A stretch of 43,025 bases of DNA from Planctomycetales bacterium (GTDB lineage Bacteria > Planctomycetota > Planctomycetia > Pirellulales > JAEUIK01): NCBI GenBank assembly GCA_020426575.1, contig JAGQPT010000429.1, positions 1 through 43,025 on the forward strand, in the 5' to 3' direction. The first letter of the stretch is position 1, and each line of letters starts with the position of its first letter. This document shows, in pieces, positions 34,459-42,910 of the stretch. A model generated the notes under the pieces. It saw only the letters and a program-made list of their open reading frames with translations, made no database searches and was not told where the DNA came from. The position numbers and the translations under genes were made by a program.

Positions 34459-34487
34459 ATTATAAAGAATCGACGCGTCGACTTCAA
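34459..34487 (-). promoter_or_regulatory. Strong sigma-70 promoter for the DUF1559 gene, with palindromic spacer
   Basis: Read on the minus strand, TTGAAG (34487-34482) and TATAAT (34464-34459) are exactly 17 bases apart. The -10 is a perfect match. The spacer carries TCGACGCGTCGA (34470-34481), a perfect 12-base palindrome that would be covered by polymerase, so it may be an operator. The leader to ATG 34382 is about 70 bases. Confidence 0.75.
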
Positions 34488-34525
34488 AATTCGGCTCGCG
34501 ACATCCAGGACGTGACGTTTTCGCA

Positions 34526-34555
34526 TTGATGCACCTGCCACCTAATGACTAGGCT
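34526..34555 (+). promoter_or_regulatory. Possible promoter for recO
   Basis: TTGATG (34526-34531) and TAGGCT (34550-34555) are 18 bases apart. The -35 is fair and the -10 matches at the key T, A and T. It would give a leader of about 160 bases. Confidence 0.35.
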
Positions 34556-34659
34556 ATGACCTCAGTTCCCGGCTTCGAGTCGTTCCTTCGACCGGCGTGT
34601 TACGAGCGATCGCGGCGTAGCGGGCGGCCCCGGTGTCCGCCGCCTCGCGACACAGGTAG

Positions 34660-34696
34660 CAAGCCCCGTAAGGGGCTCGGCCGAGGCTTGGGTTTT
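34660..34696 (+). promoter_or_regulatory. Alternative hairpins in the recO leader
   Basis: AGCCCC (34662-34667) and GGGGCT (34672-34677) form a hairpin with a GTAA loop. CAAGCC (34660-34665) can instead pair with GGCTTG (34685-34690), which is followed by GGTTTT. The two folds share bases and exclude each other, as in attenuators. The stems are short. Confidence 0.3.
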
Positions 34697-34720
34697 CTGC
34701 GCTCGCCCCTCGTCACCTCC

Positions 34721-35530
34721 ATGCCCAGTGAAAAAGCGTCTGCTATCGTCCTGCGGGTCGCTGACTTCAGCGAGACGAGCTGCGTGGCGACGCTGTTCAC
34801 GCGCGAGTTTGGCAAAGTACGGGGAATAGCCAAGGGGGCGAGACGGCTCAAGGGGCCGTTCGACTCTGCACTTGACCTGCTGAGCGTCTGCCGGGTAGTT
34901 TTCCTCCGCAAACAATCCGATGTGCTCGATATTTTGACCGAGGCCCGGCTGGAGCGAAGCTTTCGTCCGCGCGCGAAGGACCTGTCCTGTCTCAATGCAG
35001 GTTACTACGTCGGCGAACTGCTCCGCGAAATGACCGACGACTACGACGCCCACCCGGAGTTGTACGACGCGGCCGAACAAACGCTTGCGGACCTGTCCGC
35101 TGGTACCACGCCGGTCTTCGAGTTGACCCTTCGTTTCGAGCTCGTCCTGTTACAACTCCTCGGACACCTCCCCTCACTCAGCACGTGCGCCGAATGCGGT
35201 ACGCCGATCCCCCTGCAGGGAAAGATCCACTTTGCCCACCTCTGCGGTGGCGTGATCTGCACGCGCTGTCGAGCCGGCAAACCACAAGTGGCAACGGTCA
35301 CACCCGCCGTGATCGCCGTGCTGCAGGCGTGGTCGCCACGGCCCAGCACACACTTGCCATCTCGACCGTCGGACACAATTGGCGCGCCTTCCCACAGAGA
35401 CGTTTCAGAATTGCTCGGCAGCCGGGCAACCTGCGGTGCTCTGCGCGGGCTGATGGCGCACTACATCGCACACCTGGTCGGCCATCCGCTCCGCATGCAC
35501 CGCTACCTCACGACCGATCCACAACGATGA
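34721..35530 (+). CDS. recO: DNA repair protein RecO
   Basis: This 269-residue protein starts at MPSEKASAIVLRV; sequence before 34721 is not protein-like. The N-terminal OB fold (AIVLRVADFSETSCVATLFT, EFGKVRGIAKGARR) and the helical C-terminal part are typical. A zinc site is formed by CAEC and, further on, CGGVICTRC. RecO binds single-stranded DNA and with RecR loads RecA. In Firmicutes recO lies downstream of the phoH-ybeY cluster, as here, apart from the inserted DUF1559/lipoprotein pair. Residues 215-235 are a poorly conserved loop. Confidence 0.93.
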   Translation: MPSEKASAIVLRVADFSETSCVATLFTREFGKVRGIAKGARRLKGPFDSALDLLSVCRVVFLRKQSDVLDILTEARLERSFRPRAKDLSCLNAGYYVGELLREMTDDYDAHPELYDAAEQTLADLSAGTTPVFELTLRFELVLLQLLGHLPSLSTCAECGTPIPLQGKIHFAHLCGGVICTRCRAGKPQVATVTPAVIAVLQAWSPRPSTHLPSRPSDTIGAPSHRDVSELLGSRATCGALRGLMAHYIAHLVGHPLRMHRYLTTDPQR

Positions 35531-35615
35531 GGGCGTCGTGTTTGCCCAGCGAGCGACCGGTCCGTCCGCGTCATTTCACTCGACAACTCCTCGAACCGGT
35601 ACGACGACACGACTG

Positions 35616-36923
35616 ATGCGCACCCCGACGTACAACTCGACCGTTCGTCTGGCCACGCTGGCGCTGCTGGCGACATTCGCCGCCGGCTGCGCCAACTCGG
35701 GTGGCCTGCTCGGCTCGTTGGGCCCGTCGAAAGTGCGAAACGCCACCTTCGTCAAAGGCAAAGGATACTGGCTCGAGAGCGAAGGCCAGTTCGTCGATGG
35801 TCAGGGGAATCCCGTTTCCTCGCGGCAGAAGCGCGGCGAACAGGTCGTCGACAACGGCACGAGTGTCGTCCCCAGCGCCGTACCCGACGAAGCCGAAACG
35901 CCGCAACTGCGATCCTACGATCATTCGCCCACGCTCGGCGAACGTATGATGCGTTCGGTCGACAAGTTGACCGGGCGCGGCCCCGACCACAGCGTCGCCG
36001 AAGAGGCGTTACAGGACGGCTACGCCGCCTACACGCAGAAGGACTACGTTACCGCCGCCGAACACTTCAAAAAGGCGGCGCATCGTTGGCCCGACTCCGA
36101 CCTGGAGGAGGAAGCGATCTTCATGGCGGCCGAGTCGCTGTTTTTTGCCGACCGCTACGCCCGGGCCGACGACATGTACAGTCTGTTGTTGGAAAAATAC
36201 GACAACACACGTCACCTCGACCAGGTGACGCGGCGCGAGTTTGCCATCGCCCAATACTGGGAAAAACTGCAGCAGGCCAAACCCCTTCCCACGATTGCAC
36301 CGAACTTCGTAAATCGGTCTCGACCACATTTCGACACACTGGGGCACGCGCTGAAAACGTACGAGCGGATCTGGCTCAAGGACCCCACCGGACCGTTGGC
36401 CGACGACGCCCTGCTGGCCACCGCCAACAGCTACTTCCTCCGCGGACGCTACGTCGACGCAGATCAATACTACGAGATGCTCCGCGAGAACCACCCGCAG
36501 AGCGAACACCAGTTTGTCGCCCACGTCTTGGGCGTGCGCAGCAAGCTGGCCACCTACCAGGGCCCCGAGTACAACTCCGAGCCGCTCGAAGAGGCGGACC
36601 GACTTGCCCGACAAACGATGCTGCAATTCAGCGAACAATTGGGCGACGACCGCGAGCAGATGGTCGAGTTGGTTGCCACAGCCGCCGCCCTCAGCACGCA
36701 GCGTGATTGGGCCCGCGCCGAATACAACGAGCGCACCCAGAAGTACCGTGCCGCGCGTCAATACTATCAAAAGATCGTCGACGAACATCCCGAGACCAAG
36801 TATGCCCAGATGGCGCGGGAACGGCTCGGCGACATCGCCGACGAGCCTGACGTCGCTACGACCGTTGCCGAGCGCATCCAACGCTCGCTCCCCTTCAGCA
36901 ACGGGGGCACGGTCACAAAGTGA
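35616..36923 (+). CDS. BamD/YfiO-like TPR lipoprotein
   Basis: This 435-residue lipoprotein starts at ATG 35616, with a signal peptide and lipobox FAAGC (Cys25). The first part of the mature chain (to about 130) is polar, with KGKGYWLESEGQFVDGQG. Tetratricopeptide-type repeats then run from about 130 to 410 (YAAYTQKDYVTAAEHFKKA, ANSYFLRGRYVDADQYYEM, YYQKIVDEHPETKYAQMARE). This matches the outer-membrane assembly lipoprotein family, but it is much longer than E. coli BamD (245). Its stop overlaps the start of the LptE-like gene by four bases (GTGA), joining two outer-membrane assembly factors in one operon. Confidence 0.82.
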   Translation: MRTPTYNSTVRLATLALLATFAAGCANSGGLLGSLGPSKVRNATFVKGKGYWLESEGQFVDGQGNPVSSRQKRGEQVVDNGTSVVPSAVPDEAETPQLRSYDHSPTLGERMMRSVDKLTGRGPDHSVAEEALQDGYAAYTQKDYVTAAEHFKKAAHRWPDSDLEEEAIFMAAESLFFADRYARADDMYSLLLEKYDNTRHLDQVTRREFAIAQYWEKLQQAKPLPTIAPNFVNRSRPHFDTLGHALKTYERIWLKDPTGPLADDALLATANSYFLRGRYVDADQYYEMLRENHPQSEHQFVAHVLGVRSKLATYQGPEYNSEPLEEADRLARQTMLQFSEQLGDDREQMVELVATAAALSTQRDWARAEYNERTQKYRAARQYYQKIVDEHPETKYAQMARERLGDIADEPDVATTVAERIQRSLPFSNGGTVTK

Positions 36924-37480
36924 GCGAGTTGCCCCGTCCCTCTGACTCACACGGCCCCTGCCGTTGCGCAGTGCTGTTCCTGCTGCTGGTGACGGCGCCG
37001 CTGTTGTGCGGCTGCGCCAACTACGCCGTCGGCAACGCCACGCTCTTTCCCACGGAAATCCGCACTGTCCACGTCGAGATGTTCCGCTCGAACAGCTTTC
37101 GCCGCAACATGGGAGAACGGCTGACCGAGGCCGTCGCCAAACGCATCGAAGAGGTGTCGACGATGAAAATTGCCGACGCCGCGACGGCCGACAGCATTCT
37201 CACCGGTACGATCATCTCCGACACGAAACGGATCGTCGTTGAGTCGCCTACGGACGAAGGCCGCCAGATCCAGACGAACTATCGCGTCGAGGTCACCTGG
37301 CAGGACCGCAGCGGCAACTCGCTACAGAGCAGCACGATTGACGTGCCAGCGGAACTCGTGATCGTGGCACAAACGGGCAACACCACGCCGGAAGTTGGTC
37401 AGTCCATCGTCACCGGTCAACAGGTTGCCATCGATCGGCTGGCCCGCCAGATCGTGGCCATGATGGAGCGCCCGTGGTAA
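36920..37480 (+). CDS. lptE: LptE-like LPS assembly lipoprotein
   Basis: This 186-residue protein starts at GTG 36920 within the upstream stop. A signal peptide with hydrophobic core (CAVLFLLLVTAPLL) ends in the lipobox LLCGC (Cys32). The mature start NYAVGNATLFPTEIRTVHVEMF and the middle LTEAVAKRIEEVS...TADSILTGTI are typical of the LptE family. LptE plugs the LptD barrel that inserts lipopolysaccharide into the outer membrane. The presence of an LPS-export lipoprotein supports a Gram-negative-type envelope. The match is to family pattern, not to close sequence identity. Confidence 0.85.
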   Translation: MSELPRPSDSHGPCRCAVLFLLLVTAPLLCGCANYAVGNATLFPTEIRTVHVEMFRSNSFRRNMGERLTEAVAKRIEEVSTMKIADAATADSILTGTIISDTKRIVVESPTDEGRQIQTNYRVEVTWQDRSGNSLQSSTIDVPAELVIVAQTGNTTPEVGQSIVTGQQVAIDRLARQIVAMMERPW

Positions 37481-37490
37481 GCTGACCCGC

Positions 37491-38381
37491 ATGAGCCAGC
37501 AACAGTGCACCGGCGGACTCGCGAAACGCTCACAATCGTGGCGACTGCGGACTCGCGTGATCGAGTTCGACCGCCAATCGGCCGTGATGGGCATCGTCAA
37601 CGTCACGCCCGACAGTTTTTCCGACGGCGGACAGTTTTTCAGCCCCACGGCCGCGATCGACCATGGGCTCCGCCTGGTTGACGAAGGCGCTGATCTGCTC
37701 GACGTCGGCGGCGAGAGCACCCGACCGTACTCCGCACCGGTCGACGCTGACGAAGAACGCCGCCGCGTCGTCGGCGTCGTTGCCACACTCGCCGAGCGGT
37801 CCGGAGTGCCGGTCTCGATCGATACGTCCAAGGCCGTCGTGGCCGCCGCAGCACTTGCCGCCGGCGCCGAGATCATCAACGACGTCACGGCCCTGACCGG
37901 TGACGAAGCGATGCTACCCTTGGCCGTCGACACCGCGTGCGGCATCTGCGCGATGCACATGCAGGGCACGCCGCAGACGATGCAGGACAACCCGCACTAC
38001 GTCGACGTCGTCGCCGAGGTCGCGTCGTATCTGGCGCTGCGGCGCGACGCTCTCACGGCGGCGGGTGTCGACTTGGCCCGAATTGCCCTGGACCCCGGCA
38101 TCGGCTTCGGCAAGACACACGCGCACAACATCGCGTTGGTGCGGCACTGCGGCAAGTTACACGAGCTCAGCTGCCCCCTGCTGGTCGGCCATTCGCGCAA
38201 AGGCTTCATCGGCAAACTTATCGGCGACAAGGACGCAGAGCGCACGGCTGGCACACTAGGCGTCTCACTCGCGCTGGCCCGGATCGGCGTGCAAGTCCTC
38301 CGGGTTCATGACGTCGCCGCCACTCGGCAGGCGCTAGCAACATTTGTCGCCTCGGGCGGATTGGATCGGACGGAACCTTGA
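37491..38381 (+). CDS. folP: Dihydropteroate synthase
   Basis: This 296-residue enzyme condenses p-aminobenzoate with dihydropterin pyrophosphate in folate synthesis and is the sulfonamide target. The first signature MGIVNVTPDSFSDGG (about residues 33-47) and the second, LDVGGESTRPYSAP, are intact. Also present are INDVTAL, CAMHMQGTPQTMQ, LDPGIGFGKTHAHN and VGHSRKGFIG, the last carrying the phosphate-binding Ser-Arg-Lys. It starts ten bases after the lptE stop, without a clear ribosome site, so it is probably cotranscribed. The first 25 residues are a polar extension. Confidence 0.96.
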   Translation: MSQQQCTGGLAKRSQSWRLRTRVIEFDRQSAVMGIVNVTPDSFSDGGQFFSPTAAIDHGLRLVDEGADLLDVGGESTRPYSAPVDADEERRRVVGVVATLAERSGVPVSIDTSKAVVAAAALAAGAEIINDVTALTGDEAMLPLAVDTACGICAMHMQGTPQTMQDNPHYVDVVAEVASYLALRRDALTAAGVDLARIALDPGIGFGKTHAHNIALVRHCGKLHELSCPLLVGHSRKGFIGKLIGDKDAERTAGTLGVSLALARIGVQVLRVHDVAATRQALATFVASGGLDRTEP

Positions 38382-38469
38382 AAGCATTCCGTGTCTGCCA
38401 CATGACCTATCTCTGGACAACTTAGAGATTTACACGTCGAGTCCGACTGACCGAGCGACGCCGTCGACA

Positions 38470-38498
38470 TTGACTCGCCAGAGGGTTTGGGACATACT
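38470..38498 (+). promoter_or_regulatory. Sigma-70-like promoter for proA
   Basis: TTGACT (38470-38475) and CATACT (38493-38498) are 17 bases apart, about 85 bases before ATG 38588. The 206-base gap 38382-38587 contains no gene and is less GC-rich than its surroundings, as expected for a promoter region. Confidence 0.5.
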
Positions 38499-38587
38499 CG
38501 GCCGTTGCGCCGGTAGTGTGAACCGGCAAGACGTATCTGCTGTCACATCAATTGGTTACACTCCGCATCTCAACACGCTTAGCCGTC

Positions 38588-39871
38588 ATGTCCGTCGCCG
38601 AGAAATCTGATCCCGCCGAACTACTTGCGTATTGTCGAGACGTCGCCGTCCGCGCGCAGGCGGCATCGCGCGCCTTGGCCACCGTCAGCGGCGCAGAGAA
38701 AAGCCAGTGGCTCCGCGCCACCGCCGCCCGCCTACGCGCGTCGATCGACGAGTTGGTCGAAAAGAACCAGACGGACATCGAGGCGGCCCCGTCGTTTGGT
38801 CTGACCGACGCGCAGACCGACCGGCTGCGACTCTCGCCCGAACGGATCGAAGCGATGGCCATCGCTCTCGAGGAAATCGACGCGCTGAAGGATCCGATCG
38901 GTGAAGTGCTCGAATCAACCGTGCGTCCCAACGGTCTGGATGTGCAGAAGGTCCGCGTGCCGCTCGGCGTAGTGTTCTTTATCTACGAGTCGCGTCCCAA
39001 TGTGACAGTCGATGCGGCGGCACTTTGTGTGAAGGCGGGCAACGCCGTGATTCTCCGCGGTGGCAAGGAAGCGGCGCACTCGAATCGCGCGCTCGCCGCG
39101 CTGCTCGCTGAAACCGCCAGCGCAGCGGGACTGCCCGACGACGCCGTGCAACTCGTGCAGACGACCGACCGCGACGCGGTCGGCCATTTCCTCAAGATGG
39201 ACGAGTACATCAACGTGGTCATCCCCCGCGGCGGCGAAGGCCTGATCCGCCGCGTTGCCGAGGGTGCCCGCATGCCGGTGATCAAACACTTTGCCGGCAA
39301 CTGTCACGTCTACGTCGACTCCCACGCCGATCTCGCGATGGCCCGCGGCATCGTCGTCAACTCGAAGTGCCAACGGCTCGGTGTCTGCAACGCCGCCGAA
39401 TCGCTGTTGGTGCACGCCGACGTGGCGGCCGAGGTGCTGCCGGAACTTGGCGCCGACCTCGCGTCGCATGGCATCGAAATCCGCGGCGACGAGCGCGTCT
39501 GTGAACTCGTCGACGCGGCCGTCCCCGCCACCGATGAAGACTACGCCGCCGAATATCTCGGGCCGATCATCTCGGCCAAGGTCGTCGCGTCGGTTGATGC
39601 GGCCATCGCGCACATCAACGCCTACAGCTCTCACCACACCGAAGCCATCGTCACCCGCGACTTGGCGACGGCCCGGCACTTCGCCGCGGCCGTCGACAGT
39701 TCGGCCGTGATGATCAACGCCAGCACCCGGTTCAACGACGGCGGCGAGTTCGGTCTCGGCGCCGAAATCGGCATCAGCACCGACAAGTTCCACGCCCGCG
39801 GCCCCTGCGGACTCAAAGAGCTGACTTCGTACAAGTACATCGTCTACGGCGCGGGGCAGCAGCGCCAATAA
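38588..39871 (+). CDS. proA: Gamma-glutamyl phosphate reductase
   Basis: This 427-residue NADPH-dependent enzyme reduces gamma-glutamyl phosphate to glutamate semialdehyde, the second step of proline synthesis. The start [18 protein letters not shown] is chosen for the family's N-terminal helix. Signatures: [35 protein letters not shown], the catalytic Cys (C267) in [13 protein letters not shown], and [20 protein letters not shown] near the end. No proB lies in the window. Full length and intact. Confidence 0.96.
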   Translation: MSVAEKSDPAELLAYCRDVAVRAQAASRALATVSGAEKSQWLRATAARLRASIDELVEKNQTDIEAAPSFGLTDAQTDRLRLSPERIEAMAIALEEIDALKDPIGEVLESTVRPNGLDVQKVRVPLGVVFFIYESRPNVTVDAAALCVKAGNAVILRGGKEAAHSNRALAALLAETASAAGLPDDAVQLVQTTDRDAVGHFLKMDEYINVVIPRGGEGLIRRVAEGARMPVIKHFAGNCHVYVDSHADLAMARGIVVNSKCQRLGVCNAAESLLVHADVAAEVLPELGADLASHGIEIRGDERVCELVDAAVPATDEDYAAEYLGPIISAKVVASVDAAIAHINAYSSHHTEAIVTRDLATARHFAAAVDSSAVMINASTRFNDGGEFGLGAEIGISTDKFHARGPCGLKELTSYKYIVYGAGQQRQ

Positions 39872-39922
39872 CGATCGCAACGCCTTCAACACCTACCGCC
39901 CAAAAGCACTCCGAGGACAAGG

Positions 39923-40942
39923 ATGTCTGACGACGTACTCAGCCAGGCTGAAGTCGAAAGTCTGTTGTCGGCCATGGAGTCCGGCAGCGGCAAGTCTCCC
40001 GCTGCGGCCGCTCGCCGTGCCTCGATGCGAACCCGCGAGAAGGTCACAACCTACGACTTCAAGCGACCCGAACGCGTCGGCAAGGAACAGATGCGGGCCC
40101 TGCAGACGCTGCACGAAGGCTTCGGCCGCAATTTCGGCGCGGCGCTATCGGCGCTGCTGCGCGGCATCATCGAGGTGAAACTCACGAGCGTCGATCAGCT
40201 CACGTACAGCGAATTCGTCTTCAGCCTGGAAAACCCCACCTGCTTCAATCTGCTGCAAGCCGATCCGCTCGAAGGCAACTTGATCCTCGACATCAACCCG
40301 TCGATTCTTTACCCGATCATCGACCGACTGCTCGGCGGCGGTCACGAGGCGAGTCCGCTGGCCCGCCGGCCACTGACCGAAATCGAACTTCGGCTGGTGT
40401 CGCGGATCACTCGGCTGTTCCTCGAAGAACTGCGCAAGGCCTGGGAAAACATCATCGACCTCTCGCTCTCGGTCGTCCGCGTCGAGAGCAATCCCCAACT
40501 CGTGCAGATCGTGCCCCCCAACGAAGTCGTCGTGCTGATCAGTTTCGAACTCGCGCTGGGCGACGTGCGCGGCATGATCAATCTCTGCATCCCTTACAAC
40601 GCCATCGAACGCGTCAGCAGCAAGTTGACCTCGAACAGTTGGGTCAGCTACGGCCAACGCGAACCCACGGATCGCTCCGTCGAACAGATCAGTTCGTCGA
40701 TTTCCCACTCGCTCGTACAGATGGTCGTCGACCTGGCCGAAACGCGGATCACGACGCGTGACCTGATCGAGTTGAAGGTGAACGACATTATCACGACGCA
40801 AAAGGACATCCGCGCACCACTGGTGGCCACGGTGCAGGGCGTGCCGAAGTTCCAGGTCAGCGCCGGTGCCATCAAGGGCCACAAGGCGATCCGCGTCCGC
40901 GAAGCCATCGCCCCGGAAGAAATCCCGCCGGAAGAAGACTGA
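39923..40942 (+). CDS. fliM: Flagellar motor switch protein FliM
   Basis: This 339-residue protein begins with the CheY-P binding motif (VLSQAEVESLLSAMESG, residues 5-21). The middle domain starts at YDFKRPERVGKEQMRALQ and includes the GGGH region (LLGGGHEASPLARRPLTEIE). The C-terminal SpoA/SPOA domain (about 255-325) binds FliN and has LIELKVNDIITTQKDI. FliM is part of the C ring that switches rotation. It lies 51 bases after proA with no fliN or other flagellar gene in the window, and its downstream neighbour is convergent. Confidence 0.96.
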   Translation: MSDDVLSQAEVESLLSAMESGSGKSPAAAARRASMRTREKVTTYDFKRPERVGKEQMRALQTLHEGFGRNFGAALSALLRGIIEVKLTSVDQLTYSEFVFSLENPTCFNLLQADPLEGNLILDINPSILYPIIDRLLGGGHEASPLARRPLTEIELRLVSRITRLFLEELRKAWENIIDLSLSVVRVESNPQLVQIVPPNEVVVLISFELALGDVRGMINLCIPYNAIERVSSKLTSNSWVSYGQREPTDRSVEQISSSISHSLVQMVVDLAETRITTRDLIELKVNDIITTQKDIRAPLVATVQGVPKFQVSAGAIKGHKAIRVREAIAPEEIPPEED

Positions 40943-40976
40943 CCGGCGATCCCTTCAACCAACGCTTGGGCAGGCG

Positions 40977-40998
40977 GCGTGACGTTCGCGTCAGACGC
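40977..40998. terminator. Hairpin with TTCG loop between convergent genes
   Basis: TGACG (40980-40984) and CGTCA (40989-40993) close a TTCG tetraloop. GCG (40977-40979) and CGC (40996-40998) extend the stem past a two-base bulge. It follows the fliM stop by 34 bases and covers the stop codon of the minus-strand membrane protein gene. Being symmetric, it could serve both directions, though without a T run. Confidence 0.4.
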
Positions 40999-41596
40999 TC
41001 CCGGTGCTGGCCCACCTCACCGCGCCCAGTAGCAAGGCGAACAGCAGCATCACCACCAGCAGCACCGCCAACGTAATTCTCTGTTGCGGCACCGTATCGG
41101 GATCGTAGCGCAAGTTCGTCAAGAAATTGCTGACGCGTTGCGCGCCAAAGACAAGTAGCACGCCGCTGGCCAAGTAGACAATCAACGTCAAGGTGTCGCC
41201 GGCCATCGTGAAAGGCGCCCCTCGCAGTGCCGCGTTGACGATTCGGCCCGCCGGCACCGCCGCGCAGACCATCAGATAGACCCCCAACAGAAAACATCCC
41301 GTGTGATAAACGTCGCCCGGCCCCACGCGCGCCGGCACGTCTTCCGTAGAAGGCAACTGCGGATAGAACCACGACGCGATGGCGGGAGCGAAAGTGACCA
41401 GCGCGGCACCGGTCAAGAAATACAACATCACGCTCAATCCGGACAGCAAAAACCATCCCAGCAAATCGACGCCCGGCTGCCCCCATCCACCCCCGACGAG
41501 GATGGTCAACGACGCGGTGATCGTGTGCAACATGCTCACGATGTACCAGATTCCTAGAATCCGCAGCGCGATTTCCAACAACGTCCGTGGCGACAC
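40991..41596 (-). CDS. Membrane protein of unknown function
   Basis: This 201-residue protein starts at GTG 41596, eight bases behind GGGGGAG; a GTG at 41626 in the same frame lacks a ribosome site. Five hydrophobic segments are visible: about 7-30, 45-67, 100-120, 137-155 and 177-195. The loop after the second contains SWFYPQLPSTEDVPARVGPG. No catalytic motif or family is recognised. It follows dedA on the same strand with 47 bases between, so the two are probably one operon. Confidence 0.7.
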   Translation of the reverse strand: MSPRTLLEIALRILGIWYIVSMLHTITASLTILVGGGWGQPGVDLLGWFLLSGLSVMLYFLTGAALVTFAPAIASWFYPQLPSTEDVPARVGPGDVYHTGCFLLGVYLMVCAAVPAGRIVNAALRGAPFTMAGDTLTLIVYLASGVLLVFGAQRVSNFLTNLRYDPDTVPQQRITLAVLLVVMLLFALLLGAVRWASTGSV

Positions 41597-41643
41597 GACG
41601 TGGGCTCCCCCGTTTACTGCTACCACCCGCCAAACGAATTGGC

Positions 41644-42570
41644 TCAGTCCAACGCCGCGTGGCTGGGGTTGCTTGGCGCATCGTTTGCATTGTGCAGATC
41701 AGCAGCAGCGACGTTGCCCCCCAGCGACGTGCGTTTGGCATCCGCGGCTGCCTCGCCGCTCGAAGCGCCGCCGGTCGCGGCACCCTTGCCATTCTTTACG
41801 TTGTCGGGCCTTCCCTTATCCGACATTTCCTGGCCGTCGATAGGTCGGCCTTCGCCCGAGGTCTGGGACGACGTGGCCTCGCCGCTGATCGCCGACTTGC
41901 AGTTTGCGTCGGCCTGCTCGGCTTCCAGATTCGCCGCACGATCGCGACGCCGCTGACGCCGGGCCAACACCCGATGCCAGCGCAAACGACGTTTCCGCAG
42001 GTACCAATATATACCGCCGGCCACTGTGACGATCACCAGCGCGGTCAGCGTGTATTCGAAGCCACGTATCCACTGCCACGCCATTTTGATGTGCGGAGCA
42101 AAGGTATAGCTGAGGCCGAAAAACACGCCAATCACGATCGACGCGCACAACGTGTCAACGAGGATGAACTTGCGAAAGGGCACGCGGAGAATGCCCGAGG
42201 TGAGAAACACGGGCGAGCGCAGACCAACGAGAAACCGCGCCAGAAAAAACACCTTCACTCCGTGCACCTGGAGCATGTGCTCAATGCGGGCTTCGCGCTG
42301 CGGTGTGAGGAAACGCGCAAACCAACGATGTTCCCGAACTACGCTTCGGCCAAAGTGATAGCCGATGGCATACATGATGCAGTCGCCCAGCAGGGCCCCG
42401 ACCAACAGGCTCAGCAGTGCGAGTGGGACATCCATGCGCTCGTGGTAGCAGAGCACGCCCGCTGCGGCGATCGGCACCTCTTCGGGAATCGGCAACCCCG
42501 TACCCGTGATGATCAGGACGACCATGACCACCAGGTAAGGGTTCGATACCGAATAGATGAAATCAAACAT
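41644..42570 (-). CDS. DedA family membrane protein with long C-terminal tail
   Basis: This 308-residue protein has the DedA core in residues 1-190. The re-entrant region carries acidic E30/E31 (TGLPIPEEVPIAAAG). GALLGDCIMYAIGYHFGR follows, then the conserved FLARFLVGLRSPVFLTSGI with the functional Arg. DedA proteins flip undecaprenyl phosphate or phospholipids and support proton-dependent envelope functions. Residues 192-308 are a basic then acidic, Ala/Gly/Asp/Ser-rich tail with no fold, well beyond the usual family length of about 200-220. An AGGG ribosome site lies upstream. First gene of a pair with the unknown membrane protein. Confidence 0.9.
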   Translation of the reverse strand: MFDFIYSVSNPYLVVMVVLIITGTGLPIPEEVPIAAAGVLCYHERMDVPLALLSLLVGALLGDCIMYAIGYHFGRSVVREHRWFARFLTPQREARIEHMLQVHGVKVFFLARFLVGLRSPVFLTSGILRVPFRKFILVDTLCASIVIGVFFGLSYTFAPHIKMAWQWIRGFEYTLTALVIVTVAGGIYWYLRKRRLRWHRVLARRQRRRDRAANLEAEQADANCKSAISGEATSSQTSGEGRPIDGQEMSDKGRPDNVKNGKGAATGGASSGEAAADAKRTSLGGNVAAADLHNANDAPSNPSHAALD

Positions 42571-42718
42571 GGCGCCCTGCGGAGCGGCTGGGTGGCGGGA
42601 ACGAATCGAGCGAAAAAACGGCGCCTCTCAATAAGCCCATCGGCCCGTTGGGCGTAGCGGCTTTGCCCACGATGAGAAACGCGGGCAAGCTAGGATGTTT
42701 AGCACAGTAGTGATGGTA

Positions 42719-42736
42719 TTACCAGGGCCCCGGTAA
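42719..42736. repeat. Quasi-palindrome upstream of dedA
   Basis: TTACC and GGTAA flank a GGGCCC core with one mismatched base pair between (TTACC-A-GGGCCC-C-GGTAA). It is 18 bases long, about 150 bases before the dedA start, and in a suitable place for an operator. Confidence 0.35.
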
Positions 42737-42896
42737 CAGCCTGGGTACGCGGTGCGGCAATCTCCCCTTGCCCTGATGGGCGACGACAAGGGCGATTCAT
42801 CCATCGGCCGAGACGGAATCAACGGGCCGGGGCAGGGGGCCGAATCCGTCATCGCGTGTCCCTCATTCTACCCCTAGGAGGGTGATTCAGGCAAAG

Positions 42897-42910
42897 GCCT
42901 CGGCCGAGGC
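42897..42910 (-). terminator. Palindrome after the last partial gene
   Basis: GCCTCGGCCGAGGC (42897-42910) is a perfect 14-base palindrome, followed on the minus strand by CTTTG. It lies 65 bases past the stop at 42975. It could be a weak terminator or a protein site. Confidence 0.25.

Larger units (their letters stand above)
34383..34720. other. Divergent region between DUF1559 gene and recO
   Basis: These 338 bases hold a near-consensus minus-strand promoter for the DUF1559 gene, a weaker plus-strand promoter, and a structured leader before recO. No additional gene is supported. Confidence 0.65.

Noticed and set aside
42628-42852. 74-codon frame before dedA
   Set aside because: No ribosome site and Pro/Arg/Ser-rich translation; it overlaps the quasi-palindrome and looks non-coding.
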